IMG/VR virus record: IMGVR_UViG_3300021373_000887
Coordinates: 1-25,457 of that record
Length of the DNA: 25,457 nt
Direction: 5' to 3' (one strand)
Source of the DNA: a virus
Both the position numbers and the translations under genes were made by a program. Numbering within the stretch: the stretch's first letter is position 1; each line of letters starts with the position of its first letter. Positions 7,183 to 13,031 of the stretch are shown in pieces. Under the pieces are notes generated by a model. It saw only the letters and a program-made list of their open reading frames with translations. It was not told the origin of the DNA and did no database searches.

Positions 7183-7207
7183 AAGGAGTTCCATTATGAA
7201 AACATAA
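7183..7207 (+). other. Rightward minigene-like site: ribosome site plus Met-Lys-Thr-stop
   Basis: AAGGAG (7183-7188), 7 bases, then ATG AAA ACA TAA TAG (7196 on). The preceding CCACACACTAAGGAGTT resembles the leaders in front of real genes in this phage, yet it points rightward inside the leftward arm and the frame stops after three codons. It may be a minigene, a leader peptide, or the remnant of a lost gene start. Confidence 0.3.
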
Positions 7208-7212
7208 TAGAA

Positions 7213-7261
7213 GTTATCATGATTGATAACACTTTAGTTTAACACCTTTATAAGTAGGTGT
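7213..7261. repeat. Two short perfect inverted repeats downstream of the 7270 gene
   Basis: GTTATCA TGAT TGATAAC (7213-7230, 7-bp arms) and ACACCT / AGGTGT (7242-7247, 7256-7261). They lie between the gene stop and the terminator. Neither has a T-run. The first looks like an operator half-site pair; RNA stabilisation is another option. Confidence 0.4.
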
Positions 7262-7269
7262 CAATTGAA

Positions 7270-7476
7270 TTATAAATTATTATTTAGATTGACCAGTTTA
7301 TGACCTTTGCCTTTATCAAACTCAATGTCATAGTCTTGCATTAGTCTCACTATCGCATCTTTTTCGTTCTTAGCTACGTAGTGATAAGTAGATGCGTTCT
7401 TACTTTTAGGAATAAAGAACACAAAGCTTGCAAGCTCTCCACTATCAATCTTCTTGTAGGTTTCAATATCTAGCAT
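7270..7476 (-). CDS. Small phage protein, unknown function
   Basis: 68 residues, ATG preceded by GAGGATTTACAG. The sequence has alternating beta and helix character (FVFFIPKS, then YHYVAKNEKDAIVRLMQDY), suggesting a compact alpha/beta domain. Last gene before the 7135-7173 terminator. Not recognised. Confidence 0.65.
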   Translation of the reverse strand: MLDIETYKKIDSGELASFVFFIPKSKNASTYHYVAKNEKDAIVRLMQDYDIEFDKGKGHKLVNLNNNL

Positions 7477-7565
7477 CTGTAAATCCTCATATTGTTATAT
7501 TTATAGTCTCTCATTACAATATAGCTTTAAATATAGGTTAAAGTCTACTATTATTTTCATGTCGT

Positions 7566-7751
7566 TTAAACGCTCTTAGCATTATATATTTTCTGTATTT
7601 CTAACAGCTCTTTTGCAAACTCTTTTAAAGTAAATGGTATATCAATAGATACTTTTTTCAATCCTCTTTCGTCTGTTTCTATAACATAGAACAGCTCTTG
7701 CTTTACAATAGGTATTGCATTACTATCTAAATGGTCTTGTATTTTTTTCAT
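7566..7751 (-). CDS. Small helical protein whose stop codon lies in a palindrome
   Basis: 61 residues, ribosome site ATAAGGAGGAAAAG, ATGA overlap with the preceding gene. Mixed beta/helix with a C-terminal helix (FAKELLEIQKIYNAKSV). The last codon and stop, GTT TAA, are inside CGTTTAAACG at 7563-7572. Unknown function. Confidence 0.65.
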   Translation of the reverse strand: MKKIQDHLDSNAIPIVKQELFYVIETDERGLKKVSIDIPFTLKEFAKELLEIQKIYNAKSV

Positions 7752-7876
7752 TTTCTTTTCCTCCTTATTGATGATTGCATATTAAAATACATAAACTCAA
7801 ATCCAAGCTTATCTAACTTGTCAATAAGTTTACTTATTTTTTCTTGTAATAAAAACGCCTCGTCTGATTTACTCAT
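7748..7876 (-). CDS. 42-residue helical protein
   Basis: Starts with ATGAGTAAATCA after GGAGGATGAATA, overlaps the preceding stop as TAATG, and ends in an ATGA overlap with the next gene. The product is a leucine/lysine-rich helix (LLQEKISKLIDKLDKLG) with an aromatic patch and a basic tail RRKRK. Coupled overlaps at both ends support it; function unknown. Confidence 0.65.
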   Translation of the reverse strand: MSKSDEAFLLQEKISKLIDKLDKLGFEFMYFNMQSSIRRKRK

Positions 7877-8091
7877 TATTCATCCTCCACTTTTAATCTT
7901 TTTCTTAATATGTCATCTATTAAATAATACAAATGCCTACCCAGCCTAGTATTTTCTGTGCCTTCTTGATGTTCTGATTTAACAACACAATCTTTTTCAA
8001 TGCCAAGCATCTTGATAATTTCAAAATACAAATCATCTGCTGTTTCATAAATTGTATCAGAATCTACAAAATTTATTATTTCTTTACTCAT
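7876..8091 (-). CDS. Small acidic protein, unknown function
   Basis: 71 residues, mostly helical, acidic with a short basic stretch near the end (LRKRLKVEDE). Overlaps the preceding gene by 8 bases and the next by the TAATG junction. No motif recognised. Confidence 0.65.
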   Translation of the reverse strand: MSKEIINFVDSDTIYETADDLYFEIIKMLGIEKDCVVKSEHQEGTENTRLGRHLYYLIDDILRKRLKVEDE

Positions 8092-8332
8092 TTCTTAGTC
8101 CTTTCATTTCATCCCATGTTTGTATATATGAACAATAGCTACACGCTTTCTTACTTCGTTTAAACGCTATCTTACTCATCTCATTAATTTTATCTATCAG
8201 AGCTATTGCTAACTCTTTACGACCTCTGATGATGTCGCCTGTATCATCGCTCATTAACTCTATCTCAGTCTCTGGTACAAGCTCTTTATCTAGATAGTCT
8301 CTAATCTGTTCTATAATCTGTTTATCTGTCAT
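8084..8332 (-). CDS. Small helical protein with C-terminal CSYC
   Basis: 82 residues from the ATG at 8332 (AGGAG seven bases upstream and ATGA overlap); the GTG six bases earlier is too close to the ribosome site. Two amphipathic helices, then KKACSYCSY, a CxxC pair. A CGTTTAAACG palindrome in frame gives Phe-Lys-Arg just before the cysteines. Unknown function. Confidence 0.65.
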   Translation of the reverse strand: MTDKQIIEQIRDYLDKELVPETEIELMSDDTGDIIRGRKELAIALIDKINEMSKIAFKRSKKACSYCSYIQTWDEMKGLRNE

Positions 8333-8517
8333 TTCCACACTCCTGTATGTTTCTTATTTTTATCTTCAAAGAGCTGTCTTATAGCTCCCATCTTCACATC
8401 AAATTGTTCTACCATATCATCATCAGATAATAGATAGTTACCCTCATCATCTATGTAATAGTGAACATTTAGTGTTATTTCAAATGGTACGCCTTTAGTG
8501 TCTTTTTTCTTTTTCAT
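8329..8517 (-). CDS. Small protein, first gene after the 8565-8593 promoter
   Basis: 62 residues, start after AAAAGGAGTTTGAT. Basic N-terminus (MKKKKDTKG), a beta segment (FEITLNVHYYID) and a helix. It lies directly downstream of a promoter and leads the 7270-8517 set. Not recognised. Confidence 0.65.
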   Translation of the reverse strand: MKKKKDTKGVPFEITLNVHYYIDDEGNYLLSDDDMVEQFDVKMGAIRQLFEDKNKKHTGVWK

Positions 8518-8564
8518 ATCAAACTCCTTTTTAGTGTTCTGCTAGCTTTGCTAGCTCTTTGTTA

Positions 8565-8593
8565 GTTTAACTAGTATGTTAGCGACTTGTCAA
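8565..8593 (-). promoter_or_regulatory. Leftward promoter candidate
   Basis: TTGACA (8593-8588), 17-bp spacer, TTAAAC (8570-8565). The -35 is consensus, the -10 is weak but identical to the one at 11946-11974. The -35 overlaps the stop codon of the 8590-8703 gene. Downstream are nested GCTAGC repeats (GCTAGC AAA GCTAGC) that could fold in the leader. Confidence 0.5.
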
Positions 8594-8703
8594 GCTTTTT
8601 CTTGTTCTTCTTCACAATCTTGACATAGAAAAAAGTCATCTATGTCTAAAATCGTTGGGCATTCTTCACAAGTTTTTGTTTCTTCATTATCAATTTCTAT
8701 CAT
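8590..8703 (-). CDS. 37-residue acidic zinc-ribbon micro-protein
   Basis: Start after GGAGGAATT with an ATGA overlap on the preceding gene's stop. The product carries CEEC and CQDC pairs 15 residues apart, a complete four-cysteine zinc ribbon in a very acidic chain. Function unknown; an acidic ribbon could bind a host polymerase or other protein, which is speculation. Confidence 0.65.
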   Translation of the reverse strand: MIEIDNEETKTCEECPTILDIDDFFLCQDCEEEQEKA

Positions 8704-9191
8704 AATTCCTCCTTTGTTATGTTGTGTAAAAATGTTGGTGGTACAAATACTTCTTGTTCCTGTTCCCAATAAACCAGAAAGTCAAGAGCGTTTAAACGAC
8801 CTGTGTAAATTACTGGCTGTTTATCTTTCTTGACCTTTGCGAACCTAGTTGCAAACCAATGGGCTCTGTTCTTATCCAGTGTCCAGCTAAAGCCCTGTTC
8901 ATATTCTCCAAGAGTACCTCTGTATAAGACTATCTCATCGTTATCTTCTAGTAACTCTTCGTATATCTGATACTCATTTGTATCCATAGTAAATCCTATT
9001 TCATCATAGTAGTAAGTCAGTATGTCCTGTAAATCTTTGTTCGTCATCATCGTGTGAACATTATCAATGGCTGTATACTCTTCTCTAAAATGTTGCCAAA
9101 ACTTTGATGGGGCTATCTTTTCCTTAGCTAGGTCTTGAACCATCATAGCTATGCCACCCTGTTGGTAGTAGTTATTTATTATGTCTTCCAT
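8700..9191 (-). CDS. Probable ADP-ribosyltransferase (R-S-E class)
   Basis: 163 residues from the ATG at 9191 (GGAGGGTAC); a longer upstream frame includes the promoter and is not used. The C-terminal half shows the three landmarks of R-S-E mono-ADP-ribosyltransferases in order: LYRG (Arg91), FSWTLDKNRAHWFATRF (the S-T-S-like strand, Ser102-Thr104), and EQEQEVFVPP with Glu145 and Glu147 as the E-x-E pair. Such enzymes transfer ADP-ribose from NAD to host proteins or nucleic acids; phages use them to redirect transcription or counter defence. The N-terminal helical half may give specificity. Target unknown. Confidence 0.62.
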   Translation of the reverse strand: MEDIINNYYQQGGIAMMVQDLAKEKIAPSKFWQHFREEYTAIDNVHTMMTNKDLQDILTYYYDEIGFTMDTNEYQIYEELLEDNDEIVLYRGTLGEYEQGFSWTLDKNRAHWFATRFAKVKKDKQPVIYTGRLNALDFLVYWEQEQEVFVPPTFLHNITKEEL

Positions 9192-9222
9192 GTACCCTCC
9201 GTGTGTGTTAGTGAGTTGCTTG

Positions 9223-9251
9223 ACATTAGCTAATCCTAAAACCAATGTCAA
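9223..9251 (-). promoter_or_regulatory. Leftward promoter for the ADP-ribosyltransferase gene
   Basis: TTGACA (9251-9246), 17-bp spacer beginning TTGGTTTTAG, TAATGT (9228-9223). CGTTTAAACG sits exactly 16 bp upstream of the -35, followed by AGGTCAAA, the same arrangement as at 10543-10597. Confidence 0.7.
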
Positions 9252-9281
9252 GCTATTTGTTTGACCTCGTTTAAACGATGC

Positions 9282-9590
9282 CTACAACCATATTGAACAT
9301 TGATTACTTTGTAGCTTAAAGATTTTTCTCCAAGCTCTAATCATCAAGTTTCCTACAATCGTTATTACACTTATCCAAGTAAAAAATACTAAGATGCTTT
9401 CCAGAAAAACATGACCAGCATTCGTTAAATATGTGTAGTCGTGATGGCTTAATAACAGCACTAAAATTACACATACTATTTGAGAGTAAATAAATATATT
9501 CATACATACTCTGTTTGCCATTGTTAATGATTTACTTAAATCGTTTCTAAATTCCATTGAGCTTTTGCTCATACCTGTTTTATTATTCAT
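9282..9590 (-). CDS. Membrane protein with two transmembrane segments
   Basis: 102 residues from the ATG at 9590 (AAAGGAGGCAAT). Hydrophobic segments at about residues 33-50 (FIYSQIVCVILVLLL) and 63-86 (FLESILVFFTWISVITIVGNL), with a charged N-terminus and a basic C-terminus. Two-pass topology of this size could suit a holin or superinfection-exclusion protein, but its early-arm location is not the usual place for a holin. Unassigned. Confidence 0.7.
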   Translation of the reverse strand: MNNKTGMSKSSMEFRNDLSKSLTMANRVCMNIFIYSQIVCVILVLLLSHHDYTYLTNAGHVFLESILVFFTWISVITIVGNLMIRAWRKIFKLQSNQCSIWL

Positions 9591-9603
9591 ATTGCCTCCT
9601 TTT

Positions 9604-10515
9604 TTAAGCACTCATATATCCACTTCTAGACCAGTTCCAATGTTCTCTATCTTGAACAACGTCTAGGTAGTGCGTTTGAAAATCTTTTGCTTTACTATTG
9701 ACATAGTAACTAGCGTCATATCTACGACCTCTGCTTTTTTTACGTTCTTCTTCATACGCTTGATAGCTGTCAATTAAGTTGCTCAACATACCAGCAAATC
9801 TTGACTGCTCATCATAAGAGCCCTGTACTAATACATTTATGCAAACCTGTCTTGCTCTTCTGAATTTTTTCTTGATAGACACTGGGTCGTTTAAACGTGT
9901 CTTGTACATCTCTGACATTTTTACCCAGAACTCTTGTTTAATATCTTTATCTGTTTTCCATTTCAAGTTGTCTACTTTATGAATCGCTCTTTCCTGTTGC
10001 TTGTTTTGAGCTGTCATATATGGCATATCATCTGCTAAAGATAGATGCAAATATTTAACTACTAATCCGTCTTCATTGATTGCTCTTCTAAGACCTACAA
10101 TGCTTTGTAGTCCTTTAATGTTACTACCAAAAGTATAGCTAGTATAAGAGTAAGAATTTCTTTCACATATACTAGCTGATGCATCTCTACCTCCGTGTGC
10201 TCCTTTATGTCTAAGCCACTCATCTCTATACCAAAGTGGTTTTCCGTCTTTCAAGACTAATATAACCTCATCTTTGCTAATTTTTATAGTATCAAACCAT
10301 CTCTGGCTACGACCTTGTGGCTGTCTCCACTCTGCATCTTCTTGAGCAATAACAAACACGATGCCCTCTTTTGATATGGTGTCGTTTAAACGTAGTTGAT
10401 TGTCTTCTAATTTGTTCCAATCTACTCCTAGTTTTGCTCCAAGATTTTTGAACCTCTTTAACTGCTGTCTAGAGTTCCAGTAATTCATTTCTAAGTTATT
10501 AATAATTTTATTCAT
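9604..10515 (-). CDS. 303-residue phage protein, unknown function
   Basis: The largest unassigned gene of the early arm; start after TAGGAGGTATT, directly behind the promoter at 10543-10571. Contains beta-rich N-terminal material (residues 50-110), a Ser/Tyr-rich stretch (NSYSYTSYTFGSN near 120) and a helical, basic C-terminal half. Two CGTTTAAACG palindromes are read as Arg-Leu-Asn-Asp in both places. No motif pointing to an enzyme is visible. Confidence 0.75.
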   Translation of the reverse strand: MNKIINNLEMNYWNSRQQLKRFKNLGAKLGVDWNKLEDNQLRLNDTISKEGIVFVIAQEDAEWRQPQGRSQRWFDTIKISKDEVILVLKDGKPLWYRDEWLRHKGAHGGRDASASICERNSYSYTSYTFGSNIKGLQSIVGLRRAINEDGLVVKYLHLSLADDMPYMTAQNKQQERAIHKVDNLKWKTDKDIKQEFWVKMSEMYKTRLNDPVSIKKKFRRARQVCINVLVQGSYDEQSRFAGMLSNLIDSYQAYEEERKKSRGRRYDASYYVNSKAKDFQTHYLDVVQDREHWNWSRSGYMSA

Positions 10516-10542
10516 AATACCTCCTAGTTTGTGTGTTAGTTA

Positions 10543-10571
10543 AGACTAATTAATTCTAAAACAAAAGTCAA
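10543..10571 (-). promoter_or_regulatory. Leftward promoter for the 9604-10515 gene
   Basis: TTGACT (10571-10566), 17-bp spacer containing GTTTTAGAATTA, TAGTCT (10548-10543). CGTTTAAACG at 10588-10597 is 16 bp upstream of the -35 and is followed by AGGTCAAA as at 9268-9277. Confidence 0.65.
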
Positions 10572-10590
10572 GACTTTTCTTTGACCTCGT

Positions 10591-10902
10591 TTAAACGTCT
10601 TCCAGCAAATCAATATACGCTTTGCCTCCAGTGTCTATATTTCTGCTTACAAAATGTTCATCTATTACTTCTTTATATTCATCCCATTTAGAACTTCTAT
10701 GTGGGTATTTAAATTCAAACGCTCTGATAAATTCAAGACCATACGTTCCACCTTCATCTTTGTTTTCCTCCCATTGATGATATTCAGTGTTGTTCTCTGC
10801 TAATTTCTGTGCCTCTTCTTTTGAAGATGCTATGACATCTTGAAAATAGCTTTTTACTTTTTTCTCTTCTGCGTATACTCTATATATTTTTTTCTCTATC
10901 AT
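10591..10902 (-). CDS. Small protein, DpnD/PcfM-like N-terminus
   Basis: 103 residues, ATG after AAAGGAGAATATT. The first 40 residues (YRVYAEEKKV...VIASSKEEAQKLAEN) resemble the small beta-alpha modules of the DpnD/PcfM type, whose function is poorly known. Stop codon lies inside CGTTTAAACG (GTT TAA). Family call is tentative. Confidence 0.6.
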   Translation of the reverse strand: MIEKKIYRVYAEEKKVKSYFQDVIASSKEEAQKLAENNTEYHQWEENKDEGGTYGLEFIRAFEFKYPHRSSKWDEYKEVIDEHFVSRNIDTGGKAYIDLLEDV

Positions 10903-10938
10903 AATATTCTCCTTTGTTTAGTCTGTTTAAACGCTGTC

Positions 10939-11511
10939 TTACAACAGCTTAGTGCCTTCTCCAAATTTATCTTCTACTAACTCATTAATGTTTTTGACTA
11001 AATCTCTGTCAAATATGTAGCTGTAATATCTGCTATTCTCATTATCATTTTGTAGTCTTTTTCTGGCATCTTTAATAGTGTTGTAGTCTCTGAAAAATAG
11101 GTCAGCCTCATCCATCAATTTTATTGTGCTACCTATAACATCGCTCATACTATCAAACTCTCCTCCATTGGCGTAAAAACCAACAACATAGTATCCAGCC
11201 ATGTCTTTTTCAAATCCATTTTTTTTGTCGTGAGCCCATTGCCAGCTATCATCTTTTTCTGTCAAGTGAAATCCAGCTGTTAGCTCTCTGTCATAAAAAG
11301 GTATCTGTTTAACTTTGTTTTCTTCTCCAGAATAACTATCATAATTTACTAGGTCGTGGCTGTATGTAAATAAATGCTGATTAGCCCAAGGGTGTTCTGG
11401 TGGTAAAGCCACATAACCACAGCCCCAGCCTCTCTCTGATTCATTTTTTCTAATTATCCAATAGTAAGTTGTACCATCTGCTTTTGTTTCTTGTATCCAT
11501 CTTTCTTTCAT
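10939..11511 (-). CDS. 190-residue phage protein with GYVALPPEHPW motif, unknown function
   Basis: Start after AAAGGAGGACAAT. The sequence GWGCGYVALPPEHPW near residue 28, then GFH and YYVVGFYANGGEFDS (about 107-121), recalls an unnamed phage family with G-Y-V-x-(V/L)-P-x-x-H-P and a downstream W/F-G-F segment. The C-terminal third is helical. Probably an early accessory protein; no catalytic site can be named. Confidence 0.7.
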   Translation of the reverse strand: MKERWIQETKADGTTYYWIIRKNESERGWGCGYVALPPEHPWANQHLFTYSHDLVNYDSYSGEENKVKQIPFYDRELTAGFHLTEKDDSWQWAHDKKNGFEKDMAGYYVVGFYANGGEFDSMSDVIGSTIKLMDEADLFFRDYNTIKDARKRLQNDNENSRYYSYIFDRDLVKNINELVEDKFGEGTKLL

Positions 11512-11552
11512 ATTGTCCTCCTTTGTGTGTTTTCTAATCTTACAAATTTTTA

Positions 11553-11608
11553 TTGGGGGCTACAAGCTAATTCTTCATCATCAGGACAGCCTGTTTAAAC
11601 GCCCCCAA
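11553..11608. repeat. Long hairpin between genes, GTTTAAAC in the loop
   Basis: Perfect 8-bp GC-rich stem TTGGGGGC (11553-11560) / GCCCCCAA (11601-11608), loop of 40 bases that includes TGTTTAAACG. It fills the gap between the 11614 and 10939 genes. No T-run follows on either strand, so a simple terminator is unlikely; mRNA stabilisation or a DNA signal fits better. Confidence 0.5.
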
Positions 11609-11613
11609 ATCTA

Positions 11614-11910
11614 CTACTCGTTTTTAAATATCTCAAAATCTTGGTCAAGACTTTGTGAGCTTATAAAATCTAATCTAAGCTCTAGCTCTTTTTGGTTAGA
11701 TAAATTCTCTGAGCTTTCTTCCAATCTGAACCAGTCAAAGCTTTCGTCTAAATCTCTATGAGCTATAAATTCTATTGCGTCTTCTAGGTCTTGCTCTACC
11801 TTTGCGTGTAAATCTGAAATAGTTTTTTTAATACTCTGTGCTTTTTCGTTATACTCTTTTAAAGCTTTTGTAAATCTCTTATTGATTTTCTTTTTTTTAT
11901 CGTTTTTCAT
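11614..11910 (-). CDS. Coiled-coil protein, unknown function
   Basis: 98 residues, start after AAAGGAGCAATT. Lysine-rich N-terminus, then two long charged helices (residues about 15-50 and 60-90). First gene behind the tandem promoters at 11946-12033 and next to the putative origin. Not recognised. Confidence 0.7.
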   Translation of the reverse strand: MKNDKKKKINKRFTKALKEYNEKAQSIKKTISDLHAKVEQDLEDAIEFIAHRDLDESFDWFRLEESSENLSNQKELELRLDFISSQSLDQDFEIFKNE

Positions 11911-11945
11911 AATTGCTCCTTTGTGTGTTTTGCAATATGTAAAGA

Positions 11946-11974
11946 GTTTAAAAATAAACTTTTGGAATTGTCAA
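11946..11974 (-). promoter_or_regulatory. Leftward promoter candidate, proximal
   Basis: TTGACA (11974-11969), 17-bp spacer, TTAAAC (11951-11946). Same -35/-10 pair as at 8565-8593. Leads into the 11614-11910 gene. Confidence 0.5.
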
Positions 11975-12004
11975 GCAGAAAAATAAAAATAATTTAAAAA
12001 AGTT

Positions 12005-12033
12005 TTCATAGTATAAAATAGCTCAGATGTCAA
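12005..12033 (-). promoter_or_regulatory. Leftward promoter candidate, distal
   Basis: TTGACA (12033-12028), 17-bp spacer, TATGAA (12010-12005). Lies between the origin-like cluster and the proximal promoter. The AT-only stretch 11980-12008 between the two promoters could also serve as a DNA-unwinding segment. Confidence 0.45.
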
Positions 12034-12192
12034 GACTTTTTTATTTCTGGCTGGTTTTACTCCTCTATAAACGCCAGAGAATAGCCCTAGAACGCAATAA
12101 AATAAAAAAAAGGTCTTATGGTATGCAAAAAATGTTTTGTCGTCGGAAACCTTGTTCAAATATTCCAGAATTTAGAGCCGTAAAATATGCGA

Positions 12193-12289
12193 TGTTTAAA
12201 CGCTCTTAACTTATCCACAAGTTATACACATAAAAGTTATCCACATTTTATACACAATTTGTGGAAAACTTCTAGACGCTGTTTAAACG
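12193..12289. other. Candidate replication origin: five DnaA boxes between two GTTTAAAC palindromes
   Basis: TTATCCACA at 12211-12219 and 12237-12245 are perfect DnaA boxes. TTATACACA at 12222-12230 and 12248-12256 are one-mismatch boxes, and the opposite strand carries TTTTCCACA at 12268-12260. The four forward boxes alternate with spacings of 2, 6 and 2 bases. TGTTTAAACG at 12193-12202 and 12280-12289 brackets the cluster. An AT-rich tract lies left of it (11980-12020). The 11911-12353 interval has no convincing gene. This strongly suggests host DnaA binding and theta-type initiation. Confidence 0.72.
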
Positions 12290-12301
12290 CTCTGAAAAAA
12301 A

Positions 12302-12340
12302 GAGCAAAAAAAAAGGGCTATTTCTAGCCCTCTTTTTTTT
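12302..12340 (-). terminator. Bidirectional intrinsic terminator
   Basis: Stem AGGGCTA (12314-12320) / TAGCCCT (12325-12331) with a TTTC loop, A9 on the left and T8 on the right. Read leftward it ends the 12354-12770 gene; it would also work rightward. It shields the origin-like cluster from transcription. Confidence 0.85.
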
Positions 12341-12353
12341 AGTTGGTATGTTG

Positions 12354-12770
12354 TTAAGCTTGAAAGTCCTTAACAATACTAGCATTAGTGTTTTTACCTC
12401 CACCTATAACATAAGTAGAATTAGCATCTATTTTTACCAGCTCTGAAGGCGTTTGAATATATGCCTCCCCTTTAATCTGTCTTACTTTACAAGTCAAGCC
12501 GTAAGTTTCAAATAAGCCGTTCAAACGCTCCCTAGTTGTCGGTGTGTTCCAACCAGCCAAGGTAAAGTATAGCCCCTTCTGAATTTGGTTGAAATTTGCT
12601 ATTAAATTGCCGTGCAAATATAGATACATTTCGACAAATCCGTTAGCGTCTTTAATCTCTTCGCCTTTGCCATTAGTGCTAATATATCTGCCTTTAACTT
12701 CTGTATTATTCATTTTCATTGCTTTTCTGTTATAAAAAGCATCTGCTGTTTTTAGTGTTATTTGTCTCAT
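12354..12770 (-). CDS. Conserved-looking phage protein, unknown function
   Basis: 138 residues, start after GGAGGCGTAATT. Contains NNTEVKG (about 21-27), YLYLHGNLIANF (50-61) and LAGWNTPTTRERLNGLF (72-88), a pattern I associate with unnamed small phage proteins in early regions. Likely a small alpha/beta fold. The palindrome appears here only in a degenerate form (GTTCAAACGCTCC at 12526). Confidence 0.7.
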   Translation of the reverse strand: MRQITLKTADAFYNRKAMKMNNTEVKGRYISTNGKGEEIKDANGFVEMYLYLHGNLIANFNQIQKGLYFTLAGWNTPTTRERLNGLFETYGLTCKVRQIKGEAYIQTPSELVKIDANSTYVIGGGKNTNASIVKDFQA

Positions 12771-12772
12771 AA

Positions 12773-12916
12773 TTACGCCTCCTGTCTTCTAGCTTTCGCT
12801 CTGTTTAAACGCTGTCTAATCTTCTTTGCGTCTCTGTTTTCTCTGGCTTGTCTGCCTTGCTCTGCTTGAGCCTCTAAGCCCTTAATTTGTGTAGCTGTTA
12901 AGCCTGTGTAATTCAT
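12773..12916 (-). CDS. 47-residue basic helical protein
   Basis: ATG at 12916 preceded by AAGGAGTTAATATT; an in-frame upstream ATG lies in the promoter. The product ends in a strongly basic helix (KKIRQRLNRAKARRQEA), likely nucleic-acid binding. A TGTTTAAACG copy is read as Arg-Leu-Asn. Two bases separate it from the next gene. Confidence 0.6.
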   Translation of the reverse strand: MNYTGLTATQIKGLEAQAEQGRQARENRDAKKIRQRLNRAKARRQEA

Positions 12917-12941
12917 AATATTAACTCCTTGTGTTTTTTCT

Positions 12942-12970
12942 AATTTACTTAACAATTTAATTTCTGTCAA
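12942..12970 (-). promoter_or_regulatory. Leftward promoter for the 12354-12916 genes
   Basis: TTGACA (12970-12965), 17-bp spacer, TAAATT (12947-12942). A palindrome-centred hairpin (12978-13009) stands just upstream, with TGTTTAAACG 18 bp from the -35. Confidence 0.65.
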
Positions 12971-12977
12971 GCCTAAG

Positions 12978-13009
12978 ACTAGAGACGCTGTTTAAACGCC
13001 GTCTCTAGT
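12978..13009. repeat. 32-bp near-perfect palindrome centred on GTTTAAAC
   Basis: Arms ACTAGAGACG and CGTCTCTAGT are perfectly complementary and share one centre with GTTTAAAC; only two position pairs of the 32 bases do not match. It sits between the SprT-like gene and the promoter at 12942-12970. No T-run follows, so an operator or cruciform is more likely than a terminator. Confidence 0.7.
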
Positions 13010-13031
13010 TTCGCCCTCTAGGGCTCATCAG

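Noticed and set aside
12110-12180. Possible tRNA suggested by a TTCAAAT loop-like word
   Set aside because: No complementary T-stem, anticodon arm or acceptor pairing could be built on either strand.
12118-12183. Rightward 21-codon frame starting MVCKKCF with AAGG upstream
   Set aside because: Only 21 codons, on the strand opposite to its surroundings; a CxxC pair alone is too weak.
11971-12209. Two opposing open frames of about 60 residues between the promoters and the origin-like cluster
   Set aside because: They lack ribosome sites, one spans a predicted promoter, and composition follows the AT bias.
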